From NCBI GenBank assembly GCA_029531795.1, contig JAPEIS010000003.1, positions 2,604,001-2,668,000 on the forward strand: 64,000 nucleotides of DNA, in the 5' to 3' direction. Position numbers and translations under genes: made by a program. Every line of letters begins with the position of its first letter. The first letter of the stretch is position 1. A model generated the notes under the pieces. It was not told where the DNA came from. It ran no database searches and worked only from the letters and a program-made list of their open reading frames with translations. This DNA comes from Sclerotinia nivalis (taxonomy: Eukaryota > Ascomycota > Leotiomycetes > Helotiales > Sclerotiniaceae). Below are positions 36,861-53,824 of this stretch, piece after piece.

Positions 36861-37461
36861 ATGGGAGTTCCTAAGGATGCCACAAATGCGTGGGTTCGCG
36901 ACGTATGCCTCGACTATATCCTTCTATCATTCATGTTCACTAGTTTCATGCAATGGCCGATTCTTTGGGTCTTAGTGACCCGGGAAGGTTCTATAGCAAG
37001 GATAGTGTACTCCGATAGGGAAATAATGAGGGAATGAAAGGAGTGGATGAAGTTACAAAGGTGTACCTATCACTCCTCTGAATTTTACGGATGCGCCTCG
37101 AGCAGACAATGATCTAACCACAAGTAAAAACGTAGCTCTTCGATGTGGTTTTCCCTATGCTTAAGAACCTGAAGCATGAACCTGCTAGAATCGGTATGTA
37201 ATCTCATCCCACTCACTAGTTGTTCGATGTCATTGAAATGAATGTGTGTGTAGGTCGAGTTGAGAACAAAATCTACCAATCTGTTTTCATCACTTATGTA
37301 TTGAAGAACGATCCAGAAGAAAGGAAGTTAACAGTACCAGCATTCGGAAATATCTGGCTCATGGAGGAAAGGGAGGAAAAAGGAAAGATGGTGCAATTTG
37401 AGGTATTCTTAGATCCCTCGGGATGTTCAAAATGACAGAGGCTGTCGGAAAGATGGCATGA
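36861..37461 (+). pseudogene. broken SnoaL/NTF2-like protein gene
   Basis: A coherent model has exons 36861-36902, 36944-37060, 37136-37193 and 37254 onward. Introns 2 and 3 have good fungal signals (CTAAC at 37124; GTATGT at 37194). The product reads like a small alpha+beta-barrel SnoaL/NTF2-like protein: MGVPKDATNAWVRD, FHAMADSLGLSDPGRFYSKD, KGVDEVTKLFDVVFPMLKNL, TVPAFGNIWLMEE, VQFEVFLDPSG. An in-frame TAG at 37016-37018 interrupts it after residue 35. Near 37420-37423 a one-base deletion ends the frame at 37435; the +1 frame would continue MFKMTEAVGKMA to a TGA at 37459. The first intron would be only 41 nt. Function of relatives is usually unknown. Confidence 0.65.
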
Positions 37462-38133
37462 GGGGGAGTGAGAAGATCAATTTAATGTGCGGTAGCACTA
37501 GAGCAAGGTGAATTGATGTTGCAGCAGAAAAATACCGCTCGATAACCTTGAAGCGCATTTAGGCTCTGTTCGAGTGAGGTGGTATGATTTTGGCTATGAC
37601 TAGCCAAATAGTTCCTTCCCATACTTTTGAAGTGGTGCGAAGGTGAGATCCAAGGTGCGAACATCGGACAGTCTGACCACATCATTTACCACCAATTCCT
37701 GTCTAATTCTTTTCTCTCTCTTCTACAATACACCCTTCTTCTCTTCAAGCTTTACAGATAATCTCTTTCTTGTTGTTACTCTTCGTTCTCTCCACATCTA
37801 GAACCTCGTAGTATCGCCTTTCACACCACTTTTCCAATTCTTAGTATTAATGCCAACAGTTATTTCTTCAGTTTACACCCTTCAAAACATTTACACATGC
37901 GAAGTAGCCAACAAATAACTTTCTGCACGCTTGAAGAAGCAAGGCAAATCTTTCTTGGGCGCGCCATATTTCGTATGACTATTCAGACATCGATAAGCTA
38001 AACTAAGTATTCCTACTCCGCAAATCTCCTTCTACTTCAACACATACCAGCAATCTATCACGACCTTGCGGTTTGCAACAATTTCCAAATTAAACCCCGA
38101 CATTCCGCGGTTGATTAGGAACTAAACTTTATC
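37462..38133. other. intergenic upstream of the + strand DUF7918-like gene
   Basis: 672 bp. C/T-rich blocks at 37700-37900 look like a fungal promoter/5' leader. No gene. Confidence 0.45.
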
Positions 38134-41100
38134 ATGGCGGCCTGTTTGGGAGAGTCGTATGAACGCTTTTCTGTCCGTCTACGGACATTCCCCATGCTTC
38201 CCGATACCAGCAAACAAAAATACTTTGATGAGTATATGGAAGTCGGGAAGAAAGACCGAGAAACAGGGGAACTCACACGGTTCATCGTTTCAAATGATGA
38301 AGCATTCGGTCTGGAAATCACATTGAAGCAAGGCTTCAATCATGGATACTATGGTGTTATGATCAAATTATCAGATGTTCATTCCGGAAGCTTGATCTGG
38401 CAGAAGAAATACCCAAAATATAATGCCAAGGAACCTAGTCAGAAAGATGAGAGGATCTTGATTGAGTCTATTGACTACGCTATAATCGATGGAGGTTTGA
38501 GGTCTAATGTGCACATGAAACTAGCACCACTAGTCCCAGGTACGTGCTGCCCCTTTCAAATTAGTACCTAGTCATTTGATTAAGTTGATTAGAAAATGAT
38601 TTTATCAAACCTGGAGCTAACGGCGCGTGTCGCTACCCACGTATGCTAGAAGGACTCTGCATTGGAGTATGTAAGTACAAGGGAGCCGGTGATATCCAGT
38701 GCACCAAGGATGAATTCGACCTAAAGCTTAAAGAACATACGTTGAAGTTGGACAACTATGCCATGCAAATTGATGGCAGACATTCATTGGATACTTTGGA
38801 GAGGACACTTGTTCATCGTAACTTCTATCAGAAACATAAGATTGCACACAAATTGAGGCAGATTTCCATTTCAATCAGTGATGATGTATTACTAACTTTT
38901 TCTAGATTAGCAAATGGAGTGGCCGTGCTGGACGAAGACATTAAAAAATACTTGACCCCTCCAACACATACCAAAAAGCTTTTTAGGTACAGCGATACAC
39001 AAAATTTCTATTACTTATGGCGTGGAGAGAGTGAGTTCCGATGAATCCGTGAATTCGATATCATTACTTACAGAACCAAGAGTTTTTTGATACCGCAGCT
39101 ATAGCGCAGACCCCTATCGCTCCAATCCGACAGTCTTGGGATTTGTTGACTTCCAGAGAACGAGAAATAGCCTATAGAGAGCTTTCAGTGAGTGGACTCT
39201 TCGTACCATTTCTAAAGTGTGTTGGTGTACTGACCTTGTACTCAGAAAAATGATTTCCAGCAAATATGGTCGCATCATTACAAAGCACTTGGCCCGAAGC
39301 CTAAGAAAGTAGCTACCGATGCACTTAAAAATGAACTCCGCAAGAACCTACCAAATTACTAGCGCTCATAGAGTAAACTGTACTCGTATGAAATACCGAG
39401 AGCATTTAAAAAGCTACAGGTACGTCGTAATCGATAGATGGTGTTATAGACCACATACTCATTTAATAACAGGAGAGGCGTCGATATCTTGACAAAGGAG
39501 AGATACCCCAAGATTCAGAAGTTGTTGGCAAGTCCGAGAAGGCTGCTATCGATTTAGAAATCAGACCTGAAAAATTGAAGTTTTTAGGAAAGACACGAAT
39601 TACTGGCGCATCTCGTGGTTCAGGTTTAGTAGCGCCTGTCCCAAAGCCAGCAGAAGCTGTGGGGCATAGGCCAGATATTGCTTCTCAACCACAGACTGAT
39701 CAAACTTCCCGAAGCATGAGTTCAGTGTCAAGTGAATCTGCACATATTCAACCCGCATCAGGAATCGCAATTGTGGGGCATGTCTCGAGCTCCACTCTTG
39801 GTGAATTCGGACCTTACAATCTAGAGCCCGTCTGTCTAGAATGTAGTTGCAGATTTCCTAGTTCTCGAGCATTTATTAGCCATTTCCAAGCTACTCATGG
39901 CCATACTTTAAAGAGTATGGAGCAACCTGCTGTGGTTGGGAGAAGCTCTGAAACTACCAATCCCCACTCTCGTAGCGCGTTTTGCAATAGCTTTCCTCGT
40001 GTGTCTCCATGTTTAGGCGCCACCGAGTCCATTCACACGACCAGCAACATGCTGACTAAACCAGCTTCTTCAAATTCAACTGCTCCAGAAACTCTCATTG
40101 CTCCTTCATCCGTATGTTCTGGCTCCGAGAGGCAGATTAAAAAGGGCGTCACAGAATGTGCATCTGCCAAGGCCTGCAATCTTGAATTGTCTAGTTCGAC
40201 AACTACTTTGCAACCTAAGATAAAATTCGAGCCCACTTTTAAAGCACCAAAACGGCCTGCTGAATTCATGGATTTGTCCAGATCAAAACGACCCTCACTA
40301 GCCAAGAAACCGTTCATGGAGACTGCCTTAAAAAGCAGACTAGACCATATTTCTAATCAACGCATAGAACAGGGCATGAACCCCTCTGTCTCGAGCTCGG
40401 CAAATGTTGAATCTGAGTCACCTAGACCTGGAGAACAACGCCCGTCGGATCCTATGGATATTGATAATCCTGTAGCAGCCGGTCCATTGAAGTTTCGTAA
40501 GTTGGCACCCGATTCTTCCGTCACAACTCGGCCTACAGCTCTTACTCCCTCAACTCAATCCGTTGAGCTTTTGACTTCGTCGAATGTAAAGTCTAAGACA
40601 TCAAAGATTTCACCTAGCTCAAATGCCGAGGCTGTCAATACGATTGTAAAGCGTCCAGCGCTCCCTGCTTTAACATCTCAACCGTCGATTATGGATACTT
40701 CTAACCCTGATTCGCCTACAACACTACCATTCGCTCAAGCACTTATACCCGTCTCGGTTGCCTCACATGACAAAACCGAAAATTCTCAGATAACACCAAG
40801 TCCAAGCGTCCAGGCGATGAATGCCTCTGCTGAGCTCCCCGTGGCTGACCAACTGGCGTCCAACACCCCACCTAAGACCGGATTCTCTGCCTGTCCCACC
40901 GCCAATGCCCTTTCGACCATCAATGAATCCACCGAATCTCCAAATATTCAAATAATCGACCTCGATACATGGGTTCCCTCCCTCGCTTTCACCACTACCT
41001 ATTTATCCACCACTACACCTGTGCCAATGTTAAAATCTGAGACCGACCCGGACAAGAAGCTAGATTTAAATGTAAATGGAAATATGAAAAATCTAGACGC

Positions 41101-41236
41101 AGAACTCAAGATACTAGAAGAAGAAGCACGTAAAAAGGAGGTAGAGCTTGAGGATGCGTTGAGGGTTGCTGAGGCGAGGAAGGAAATGAATGGAGTGAGG
41201 AGACGAATTGAGCAATTGAGGTCGTGGGAGTTGTGA
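38134..41236 (+). CDS. DUF7918-like protein with C2H2 finger and coiled-coil tail
   Basis: Model: exons 38134-38539, 38593-39030, 39099-39187, 39246-39308, 39372-39419 and 39473-41236, 935 residues in frame. The N-terminal beta-rich domain (about 10-240) matches the minus-strand copies (KYFDEYMEVG, LEITLKQGFNHGYYGVMIKL). Exons 3-5 match their short conserved blocks (QSWDLLTSREREIA; RAFKKLQERRR). The long last exon encodes an S/T/P-rich disordered region with one C2H2 finger (C469, C472, H485, H490), an IKFE SUMO-acceptor consensus, a SIM-like IQIIDLDTW and a C-terminal coiled coil (LKILEEEARKKEVELEDAL). The exon 4/5 junction uses a weak GTAGCT donor; without it the frame stops at 39360-39362. 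Function unknown. Confidence 0.7.
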
Positions 41237-41931
41237 AATGGGAGGAATGAACATTATCTGGAGTTTATGGAGTGATCCGCAGGAAATACTTCAGCACCAG
41301 TTCAGAGCTTCAGGAAGCTAGTATAGGTCGTTTATCATGATGAATTCACTTGGCGTTTCGATTTACATCTTCAAATGTTTATTAACTTATTCTCTTTTTT
41401 GTGTTCTTGGGCTCTAGTAATGATTATCTTTTTCCTTACATACATTAAAATGGAAATCACCCGAAAAATAAAACAAAGCACTGATATATCTCAAAGGTTG
41501 TAACTGAGTCTTTGAGGGTCGCTGAGGAGTCACAGGCAGAGTGCTTCTGGACGTAATTGAGAGATTAAATGGCTCAGAGAGTCAAAATTAGAAGATATCA
41601 TTCTCAGTCTTGAATTGTTGAAATAATAATTTAACGAACAATTATCCGGTTGGTAAAGGGGAGACAAGCTTCTATCCACATGCCGACACAGCCCTACCGT
41701 TGCCGGGCCGGTAGGGTCACCGTAATTCCGAGTCTAGTGGGAAAATTACTTATCACGTGCCAACGCGAATCATGCGAGCGAGATGTCAGGGAAGCAACAT
41801 CACTTTATTCGTACCACACCATGGTACGGAAGATAACTTTCTACGACTATTTCCTAAATGCGAATAGAGTCCTCAGTTCTTCCTTGGTATCATAACAAAT
41901 ACTCTTGATTTTCACCTATTGAACGTCCGAA
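41237..41931. other. intergenic
   Basis: 695 bp between the DUF7918-like gene and the rhomboid gene. Nothing recognisable. Confidence 0.45.
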
Positions 41932-43079
41932 ATGTTTCGAAGAATTGGGCCCTCCAAGTCCTCGGGTATCCTTTCGCGCATCACACCAATACGATGTTCA
42001 TTCAACAAAAGGGGTTTTAAATCCACAGGATTTCAAAGAAATACCCTCGATCCTTCGTCAGAAAGTTTTAACATGCCGCCCCCACCTAGCCCTCCCGTTC
42101 AAACCAACCTCACTGCCATGACCATATTCACCTTGGTAGCAGTCGGTACTATATACACCACATCAGCTATATGGGAGAATTTGAATCTCAAGAAAGACAC
42201 TCCAAAATTTGTGGAAATGTTTACTAGAGATAAGGAGAACGTGTATGACGTGAGACGAAAAGTTCATGATATGAAGTACCCGCCTGGAATATTATGGGCA
42301 CCAACCACATGGCCACCAATAAACCAACTTTTCAACCCCGAAGGACGCCAAAGGTTCTGGGAGAAATTAATGCCATCCGAAAAGTTTACTTACACAGTCA
42401 TGGCTACGAATATAGGAATTCATACTTTGAGTATCTTCACACCAGCATTATGGAGTAATATCTTCATGCACATACCCGGTACGAATAGGAACTTCACATT
42501 ACTTACATGTGTATTTGGTCATGGATCTCTTATGCATTTAGGTTTTAATATGTACGGATTCCATTCATTTATGCCGACCCTAGGACAAGATCCAACTTTT
42601 AAGTCGAGTATTGCTCACATGACGGCTTTTTATCTTTCTACGGGTGTCATCAGCAGTTTGGCGCAAGCTTCAAGTGCAAGACTTCGTCCTAATATACCCC
42701 CGGTACCATTCTTGGGAGCAAGCGGTGCGGTTTTTGCGCTGATTGGTGCTTTTGCTTTACAGCACCCGGAAGCTCAATTTCAAATCATGTTCATCCCATA
42801 TCCTTTTGCGGCCCAAGAGTTGTTGAGTGCAGTTATGTTATTTGATCTTCTTGGTGTGTTTGGCGCATTTAAAACCCTCCGATTGGGACATGCGGTAGAA
42901 TTCCTCTAGATTCTTCAGATTCTTCACGTGACTAATTACTCATTGTATAGGCGCATTTAAGTGGTGCTCTTTTGGGCTTGGGATATGTTCATTTTGATGG
43001 TGAGAAGAAGATCTGGCGTCCTCTTTGCAGAAGCGTTTATAAGTCGTTTGGCATGAGGAAATGGGAGAAAAAAGTTTAG
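41932..43079 (+). CDS. pcp1: mitochondrial rhomboid protease (Pcp1/PARL-type)
   Basis: Exons 41932-42894 and 42951-43079 give 363 residues. Pcp1/PARL is an inner-membrane serine protease that processes Mgm1/OPA1 and other substrates. An R/S/K-rich presequence (about 1-40) and a first membrane segment (61-80) precede the rhomboid core. The core has the conserved GHGSLMHLGFNMYGFHSF, the catalytic serine motif GASGAVFAL (S264) and the catalytic histidine motif GHAAHLSGA (H323). The serine and histidine lie on different exons. The catalytic dyad is complete. Confidence 0.94.
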
Positions 43080-43720
43080 TGGATTTGAGGAGATGAGCGA
43101 AGCAAGAGAGACGAATATGACTCTTGTTTACAGCAACGACGTAGATGGATCAAACGGGAAAGAGAGGCCCACGCGAACACATTTTTGCAAGATATGCTAC
43201 TCATGACGATTTATTCCTTGCTTTGGAGTTTAGATTTTGATATCCTAAGCTTTTAGCTTTGCAACACTCCGTCAGTGTTGAAAAGCATGGATATGACACT
43301 CCACATCCTCTTCCCATCAATCCGATTTTTTTTACACGATCAACAATCCACAACCAGGAAAATCACAGACCCAGAAGTTCACGAGTTTAGAAATATCTGA
43401 AAACCTCGGCGGCGATATGCTGAAGCGCCTTGATGTGCATGAATGTTCAGAGGAGTCTTCAACAGGGACTTTTGCCATTTGATACTGCAAGTAGTTCAAA
43501 GGAGTATATTCATTCGATTTACATTAAGGAAAGTGGTATATCAAGGCCTTTTCTCAATATATATCTCATTATATGTGACGGTAAATTGACTCCTGTCACC
43601 AATCCCCCTTCTTTCCAATTTCAAAACCTCCATTACCTCAACCAAGTTAAATCATAAAACGGGACACAACATCATATCGCACATATTAAAACGAAATACC
43701 ATCGCCCAGATAATAATCCC
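43080..43720. other. convergent intergenic region
   Basis: 641 bp between the rhomboid and transporter 3' ends. No gene. Confidence 0.45.
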
Positions 43721-46396
<2,676 letters not shown>

Positions 46397-47285
46397 CTTG
46401 ACGATTGTATTCGTGGATGTCTACAAACAATCGGATTGTTCAAGACAACGAAGTATTTCGCATCGATACAAAACAATGAAGTGAAATCTCGAGGTGTAGT
46501 TCAAAAACAAACGCGTATGAAGAAAAGTCGTACCTTCGGATGTTTAATCTCACATCGAGATGCAATCAAATACACCCATATAACATCCCCTCATTTACCC
46601 ACACCCATCCCAACACCCAAAGAAGAAACCATTCTCCATTCAGCAACCGAGACCAATATCTCCATATCTCTCTCCCATCTTAACCAACAATTAGCCAAGA
46701 AAGCCAAAGATATCCCCTCAAACCTTTCTCTACTCCACGAAGCCCCGCCCCCAGGTTTTCGATACCCTAGTACGTTACATCGGAAAAATCCCACCCTATA
46801 TTCACCCAACCAATCTTATTTCCGGATACAGGTTCTGCATGACCATCTCTGGAATCAATAACCGGCTGGGCGCATATGTATCTCTAGCGTATTCGTGCAT
46901 TTTAGTCTGTTTCTAGTTTGGTGTGTGGAACCCCGCATATGGGGGAGGGGGTTGTGTTGAACAGGGGCTTGGATTGTGAGAATCAGGAAGGATATTTATC
47001 CAGCAATTGTGGGTGAAGGTGTTTGGATAGAAGAAATAGGGACTTGATTTAGATTCGGAGGATGTGCTATGTATCAATTGTCAGGTTTGATATCTGTGGG
47101 CTGTTTGTTTGTAAATATGAGTGTAGTTTACACAAGGTGAAGTGATAGATAATGTTGTGCTATATAACACTATGTTCTGACAGATAACATGAGAAGTCGA
47201 AAAGGTCTAGTCATGCGTGTCTTGAATCCAAATAAATACTCTGAATCTTCATCTATAAAACTTACCAAGTTTACCAAGTAATCAC
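46397..47285. other. intergenic upstream of the transporter
   Basis: 889 bp. An open frame on + (to 46861) overlaps the transporter's first exons and shows no conservation pattern; it is probably chance. Confidence 0.45.
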
Positions 47286-49848
<2,563 letters not shown>

Positions 49849-51517
49849 TTAAATTAAAAAATCAAATTCCTTCCTGTCGGCCTCCTCAACAAACGGTAGA
49901 ACTTCTTCCATCGTATTTATGTCATTGGAATCTTCGTCCTTGACAATTGGAATTGGGAGTGGTGTGGTGAGTATATCATCATCGATCTCTGTTAGGTCAT
50001 ACTTGATCGTAGCCTCCTTCTCGAGAACAATGGTGTTGTCAGCAATCGCGTCAACATCTATGACTTCCTGTTTGATATTTGTGTGCTCGATTGCGTCGAC
50101 GTCAATAGTTTCTTGCTGAATCCTAAGTTTCTTAACTGGAGGTCTTCGAATTGTGGAGGCGAATGGAAAATCGTCAAGCTCGATTGGTTCTTCCTTTATA
50201 CCCCGCTTAATTGTCATACGGGTACGATCTCGAGCCTGCTCTCCGCGACCCAGGTCGATGACTTCCTGCTTTACTGCTTCTCGTAGTGCCCGTGTTTCGC
50301 GTTTGATCGAAACCAGTGATCGGGGTCCTACAGGGCGCTGTACTATGCCATCGTCATCGAGGACAATGATTTTGTTAGCAGGTATATCAGAAAGCTGCTT
50401 CTTGGCCTCTCCTCTTTCAAAAGCCTTATGTTCTTTCTAATGTTCAGCTATTAGAGACGGATTTTTATAGGGCCATGAAAAGAACGTACCTGCAGCTTCT
50501 CAAACGCATTCTTTCTCTCCGATGGTTGCATATCTTTCCAAGAGCGCCACTATCTAGGTTGCCGGACACCGGCTAGGGTATTGTTCACGGCTGATTGGGC
50601 TTGGAGTTTGCTTAGACCCTATAGCTCTTTCAGGGCCCACTGACGCTCCATAGATGATAGAGACTTCCAAGGGTTATAGTAAAGTGGAGGCGGACACAGG
50701 ACGATGTCTAGATGGTCAAGGAATTCTAATAGCCTCGTTAGAGCCGTGGCCAGTAAAATGGAGAATCAAAAGAACCCACCGAAGGTACGGTATTTGAATT
50801 TGAACTCGAGAATTGTCGACTTGCTATAGACATGACTGTTGACAAATAATCCCGCCGTTGTAATTCTGCTTTGACCCAATCTTCAAACGTCAGATAAAGA
50901 GTCGAAGTCGGTACAATAGAGTCTTACCCAACAGAACTAGTAATTCCATGTTTTTTGAAGTTTAGCTGGTCCACTTTCTTCACATCCTATAATCCGGTCT
51001 GGGGCTTCGTGGGAATGTTGGCTCTGAATTCCTCCATTTTTCGACGGTAGATTTGGACAGAGAAATGACCAATATCGCTTGGGTTGACCCCGATTACATC
51101 AGTCTCATTCGAGAGATCTTCATCGACATCGAGTGAAGAAAAGACGAAGGGTGCACCAACAATACTTTCACCGTATTCTGCCAAATGGACGCAGTCCATT
51201 ACTGCATTGTAATCCTTTTCAGTGCGAGCACATCTTTGATCCCTATCTCAAGAGGCATGTGCTGCGCAGAAAGTGTCCAATTCTTTAAAACAGAGATGTG
51301 CTTGTGCCTCATTAAAGGGCTTGAAACAGAATCCAGACATTAGGGTAACCTCAATTTTGAATTTTGCTCCAGGCAGCGCGACTATGTATCGCTCGCACTT
51401 TGAATCTCCATGATTTTTGCGGTCTCAAAGTTTAACATATTCTTTGAATGGTTCTCCTGTTGCAGTATTGATGATCTTGACTTCGTACTCATTGTTCTTT
51501 TCCGTCAAAATAGCCAT
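49849..51517 (-). pseudogene. DUF7918-like gene with five in-frame stop codons
   Basis: Starts MAILTEKNNEYEVKIINTAT (51517) and aligns by eye with the 54.5-56.3 kb gene through all exons. In-frame stops occur at 51425-51427 (TGA), 51248-51250 (TGA), 50987-50989 (TAG), 50619-50621 (TAG) and 50550-50552 (TAG). Splice sites still join homologous blocks (ILEFKFKYRTF; FLDHLDIVLCPPPLYYNPWKS; WRSWKDMQPSERKNAFEKLQ). The last exon is open from about 50440 to 49849 and is rich in SUMO-type sites, each followed by an acidic hydrophobic stretch: VKQEVIDLG, IKEEPIELDD, IKQEVIDVDA, IQQETIDVDA. All five stops could come from CGA or CAG by C-to-T change. A truncated tail protein from an internal start cannot be excluded. 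Confidence 0.8.
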
Positions 51518-51923
51518 GATGAAAAGCTTCGAAGCGTGATTTGTTATGATTGTTGATTGAAAGAAAAAGGTTGAAGGATATTGTTGTAGAAGATGGAAGA
51601 AATTACCTGTGGCGCGACTTGCCGACACGTGGAAAGGTGAAAATAGAAATGAAGATAAAATAAAAATGCCAGTCTCAATTTCAAAGACGCACGTTCTAGA
51701 AAAGGGAGAAAAGAGAAGGAATGTATACGCGGTTCCCTATCGAGAAGTAACCTTGATCATGAAAACTTTCATGAGAATGAAAATAGAGATGGCGGTAATT
51801 TCGGACCAAACATGGCACCTAATATGCAGAATCGTCCTTCATACCATAGGCCCATGAATCTCTGCATCCTAAGCCATCGGGCAGATCCACATCTCAGTAT
51901 ACCAACCAACTCGAAGTCACCTA
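51518..51923. other. spacer between DUF7918-like copies
   Basis: 406 bp. No gene seen. Confidence 0.4.
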
Positions 51924-52748
51924 CTATGTCTTGATTCTCTCCACCTTCCTAGCTTCAATCTATGCTCTAATGTTATCTCTCTGTTGCTTCTTCTTCAACA
52001 ATTCAACATCCCTATCAAGTTTGTCTCTTTGATCCTTTAGTTTCTGCAACTCGTCAAAGCTTATTAATTCTTGCTCCACAGCTCGTCTGACCTCAGCAGC
52101 AGCTTTTTAGACTTCAGAAATCTTCGTCTCAGATTATAGATGAGATAATCGTCAGAATCAATTGCGATGACATAGATGCCTTGCTATTGGCCTGTGAAGT
52201 AACAGGCGCGTCTTTGTTCGGCGGAGTTTGATTAGAAGCGTTAGATGCTGTACCAAGTAGTTTTGGAGCGAACTGGCTTCTCAGGTGGTAGTATAAAGCT
52301 CTATCCTTTGTACTAGTTCGATTTACCTTTAGTCTCGAGTGTCTAGTACTTCCATGAATCTAGACACATCAGTTGTTATTATTCATCATTCGAGAATAAA
52401 CAGGAACCACAACTACCCAATGACCAAATGGCCGTCATGGTTTCATGAATCATACTAATTAACTTGTTCTGCATTCTGAAAACCTTGAGTATCGGGTTGA
52501 TTAATCCGTAACGCCCGAAGGCTTCCTCAGCCCAACTACATTACGAGGAGGAAATCGAAGTCCAGCATAATCTTTCTCCTATTTTGAAACTGCCTTATTG
52601 AATTCGTCAGATAGTGTGATTGTATTACTCTTCTGGAAGTCCCATCATAGTTAAGATTAATATATTCATCATAAATCAAATTCTTCATTCTCACGTAATT
52701 TTGAACACTCATGTCAAGCTGACCCTCGTTTCCTTTTATAATAGCCAT
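51924..52748 (-). pseudogene. degenerate DUF7918-like relic
   Basis: The 5' end (52748 down to about 52540) reads MAIIKGNEGQLDMSVQNYVR, similar in start and length to the neighbouring copy's first exon. The 3' end (about 52110 to 51924) encodes a coiled coil (VEQELISFDELQKLKDQRDK, then DRDVELLKKKQQ) matching the tail of the intact gene, interrupted by stops. Between them VIAIDSDDYLIYN (about 52172-52135) matches VISLDSDDDIIFV of the intact gene. Most of the central exons are unrecognisable, and frames change several times. Confidence 0.65.
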
Positions 52749-53371
52749 ATTGAATACTATTACGGGGTTGGCAAGTTAGTATTTATGAAGGAGGAACTAC
52801 TGTTGTTGATAGAAGTGGGAGTATGCATATAATATTATTTTAGATAATATTTTACGATGGGACTAGAAAAGGGGATTAGAGGTACCGTGTCCCGCTAGAT
52901 ATAGTATATTGCTAGCGTACTGTCTCATAAATTGTATACCCGAATGATGGATTAATCGGTTAGTAAATTCTAGCATTCAGTATATGATTACTGCTTGAAA
53001 ATATTACTACTAATAGATCTATTAATATTAAATTTCTCAAATATTTTTATAGAAGAAATTGTTTCTAAATAGATCTTCGCTTAGAATATATTGCACTTTT
53101 TTGTAAAAAGAAGTACTGCTATTTATATTGATTCGATGATCAATCAGAGAAAAAAAGTATTATATCTTCTTATTCGTACCTCACTGTCATATCTGTCCGT
53201 CAGTTTGAAGAGGTCGATAGAAATTCCCACTACGCACCAAAGGACACCGAACTTGTCTTTTACAAAGACGCGGGTATAGATCTATTCGTGTGTCTCTGTC
53301 CGCCGATTATTACAACTTCCTCTCTGTAAATTCGATGAAGGTTTCGAAAACCTAGAAGGGAGGAAAATTGA
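52749..53371. other. AT-rich gene-free stretch
   Basis: Notably AT-rich (especially 52820-53160), with dense stops in all frames. It may be decayed repeat or gene sequence. No terminal repeats or transposase recognised. Confidence 0.5.
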
Positions 53372-53824
53372 TCAAGAACTAGATAGTACATAAAAGGTGA
53401 GCGATGTGAAAGGTAGTTGAGCCGCTATTTTAAAAAATCGCAGTTGGCTCCTATTCAGTAGGTTAATTAGCACTGATTCAAGGATGCTATAACTCGACCT
53501 ACATTTAACATTCTTGTCGAACTGTATATTTTTAGCTGTTCGATCCACCCGCGTCTTGTCTTCCTTACATTGCTTGCTGTTTATTTCTCCGATCATATCA
53601 GAGACATAAGCCTGATTGTATTTAGCTGAGGCGCTACTGGTGATATTCTTGTTGAATTCTGTGTTTCTAGCTGTTTCGTCGGCGAGTTCTTTGTCCTTCC
53701 AGTATTGCTTGATATTCTCTTCTCGGCGTTCGAATGAAAAACCAGGAGGTACCGGAACCGCAATCAACTTTCTTGGCGGGCGGGAAGCCTGGCTATTGTT
53801 GGCTTGTTGGGCTGCTTCTGTCAT
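53372..53824 (-). CDS. hypothetical protein in the DUF7918-like array
   Basis: Frame starting MTEAAQQANNSQASRPPRKL. It has two similar internal segments (ETARNTEFNKNITSSAS and RTAKNIQFDKNV) in a charged, probably helical region. The last 40 codons look non-coding; a GTAGGT at about 53505 may be a donor. Directly upstream (53940-53850) a second, similar N-terminal piece (QANNSHVLPPSSKRK) follows an ATG-MTLGN exon with a GTGAGT donor, so the 5' end seems partly duplicated. Family unknown. Confidence 0.35.
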   Translation of the reverse strand: MTEAAQQANNSQASRPPRKLIAVPVPPGFSFERREENIKQYWKDKELADETARNTEFNKNITSSASAKYNQAYVSDMIGEINSKQCKEDKTRVDRTAKNIQFDKNVKCRSSYSILESVLINLLNRSQLRFFKIAAQLPFTSLTFYVLSSS

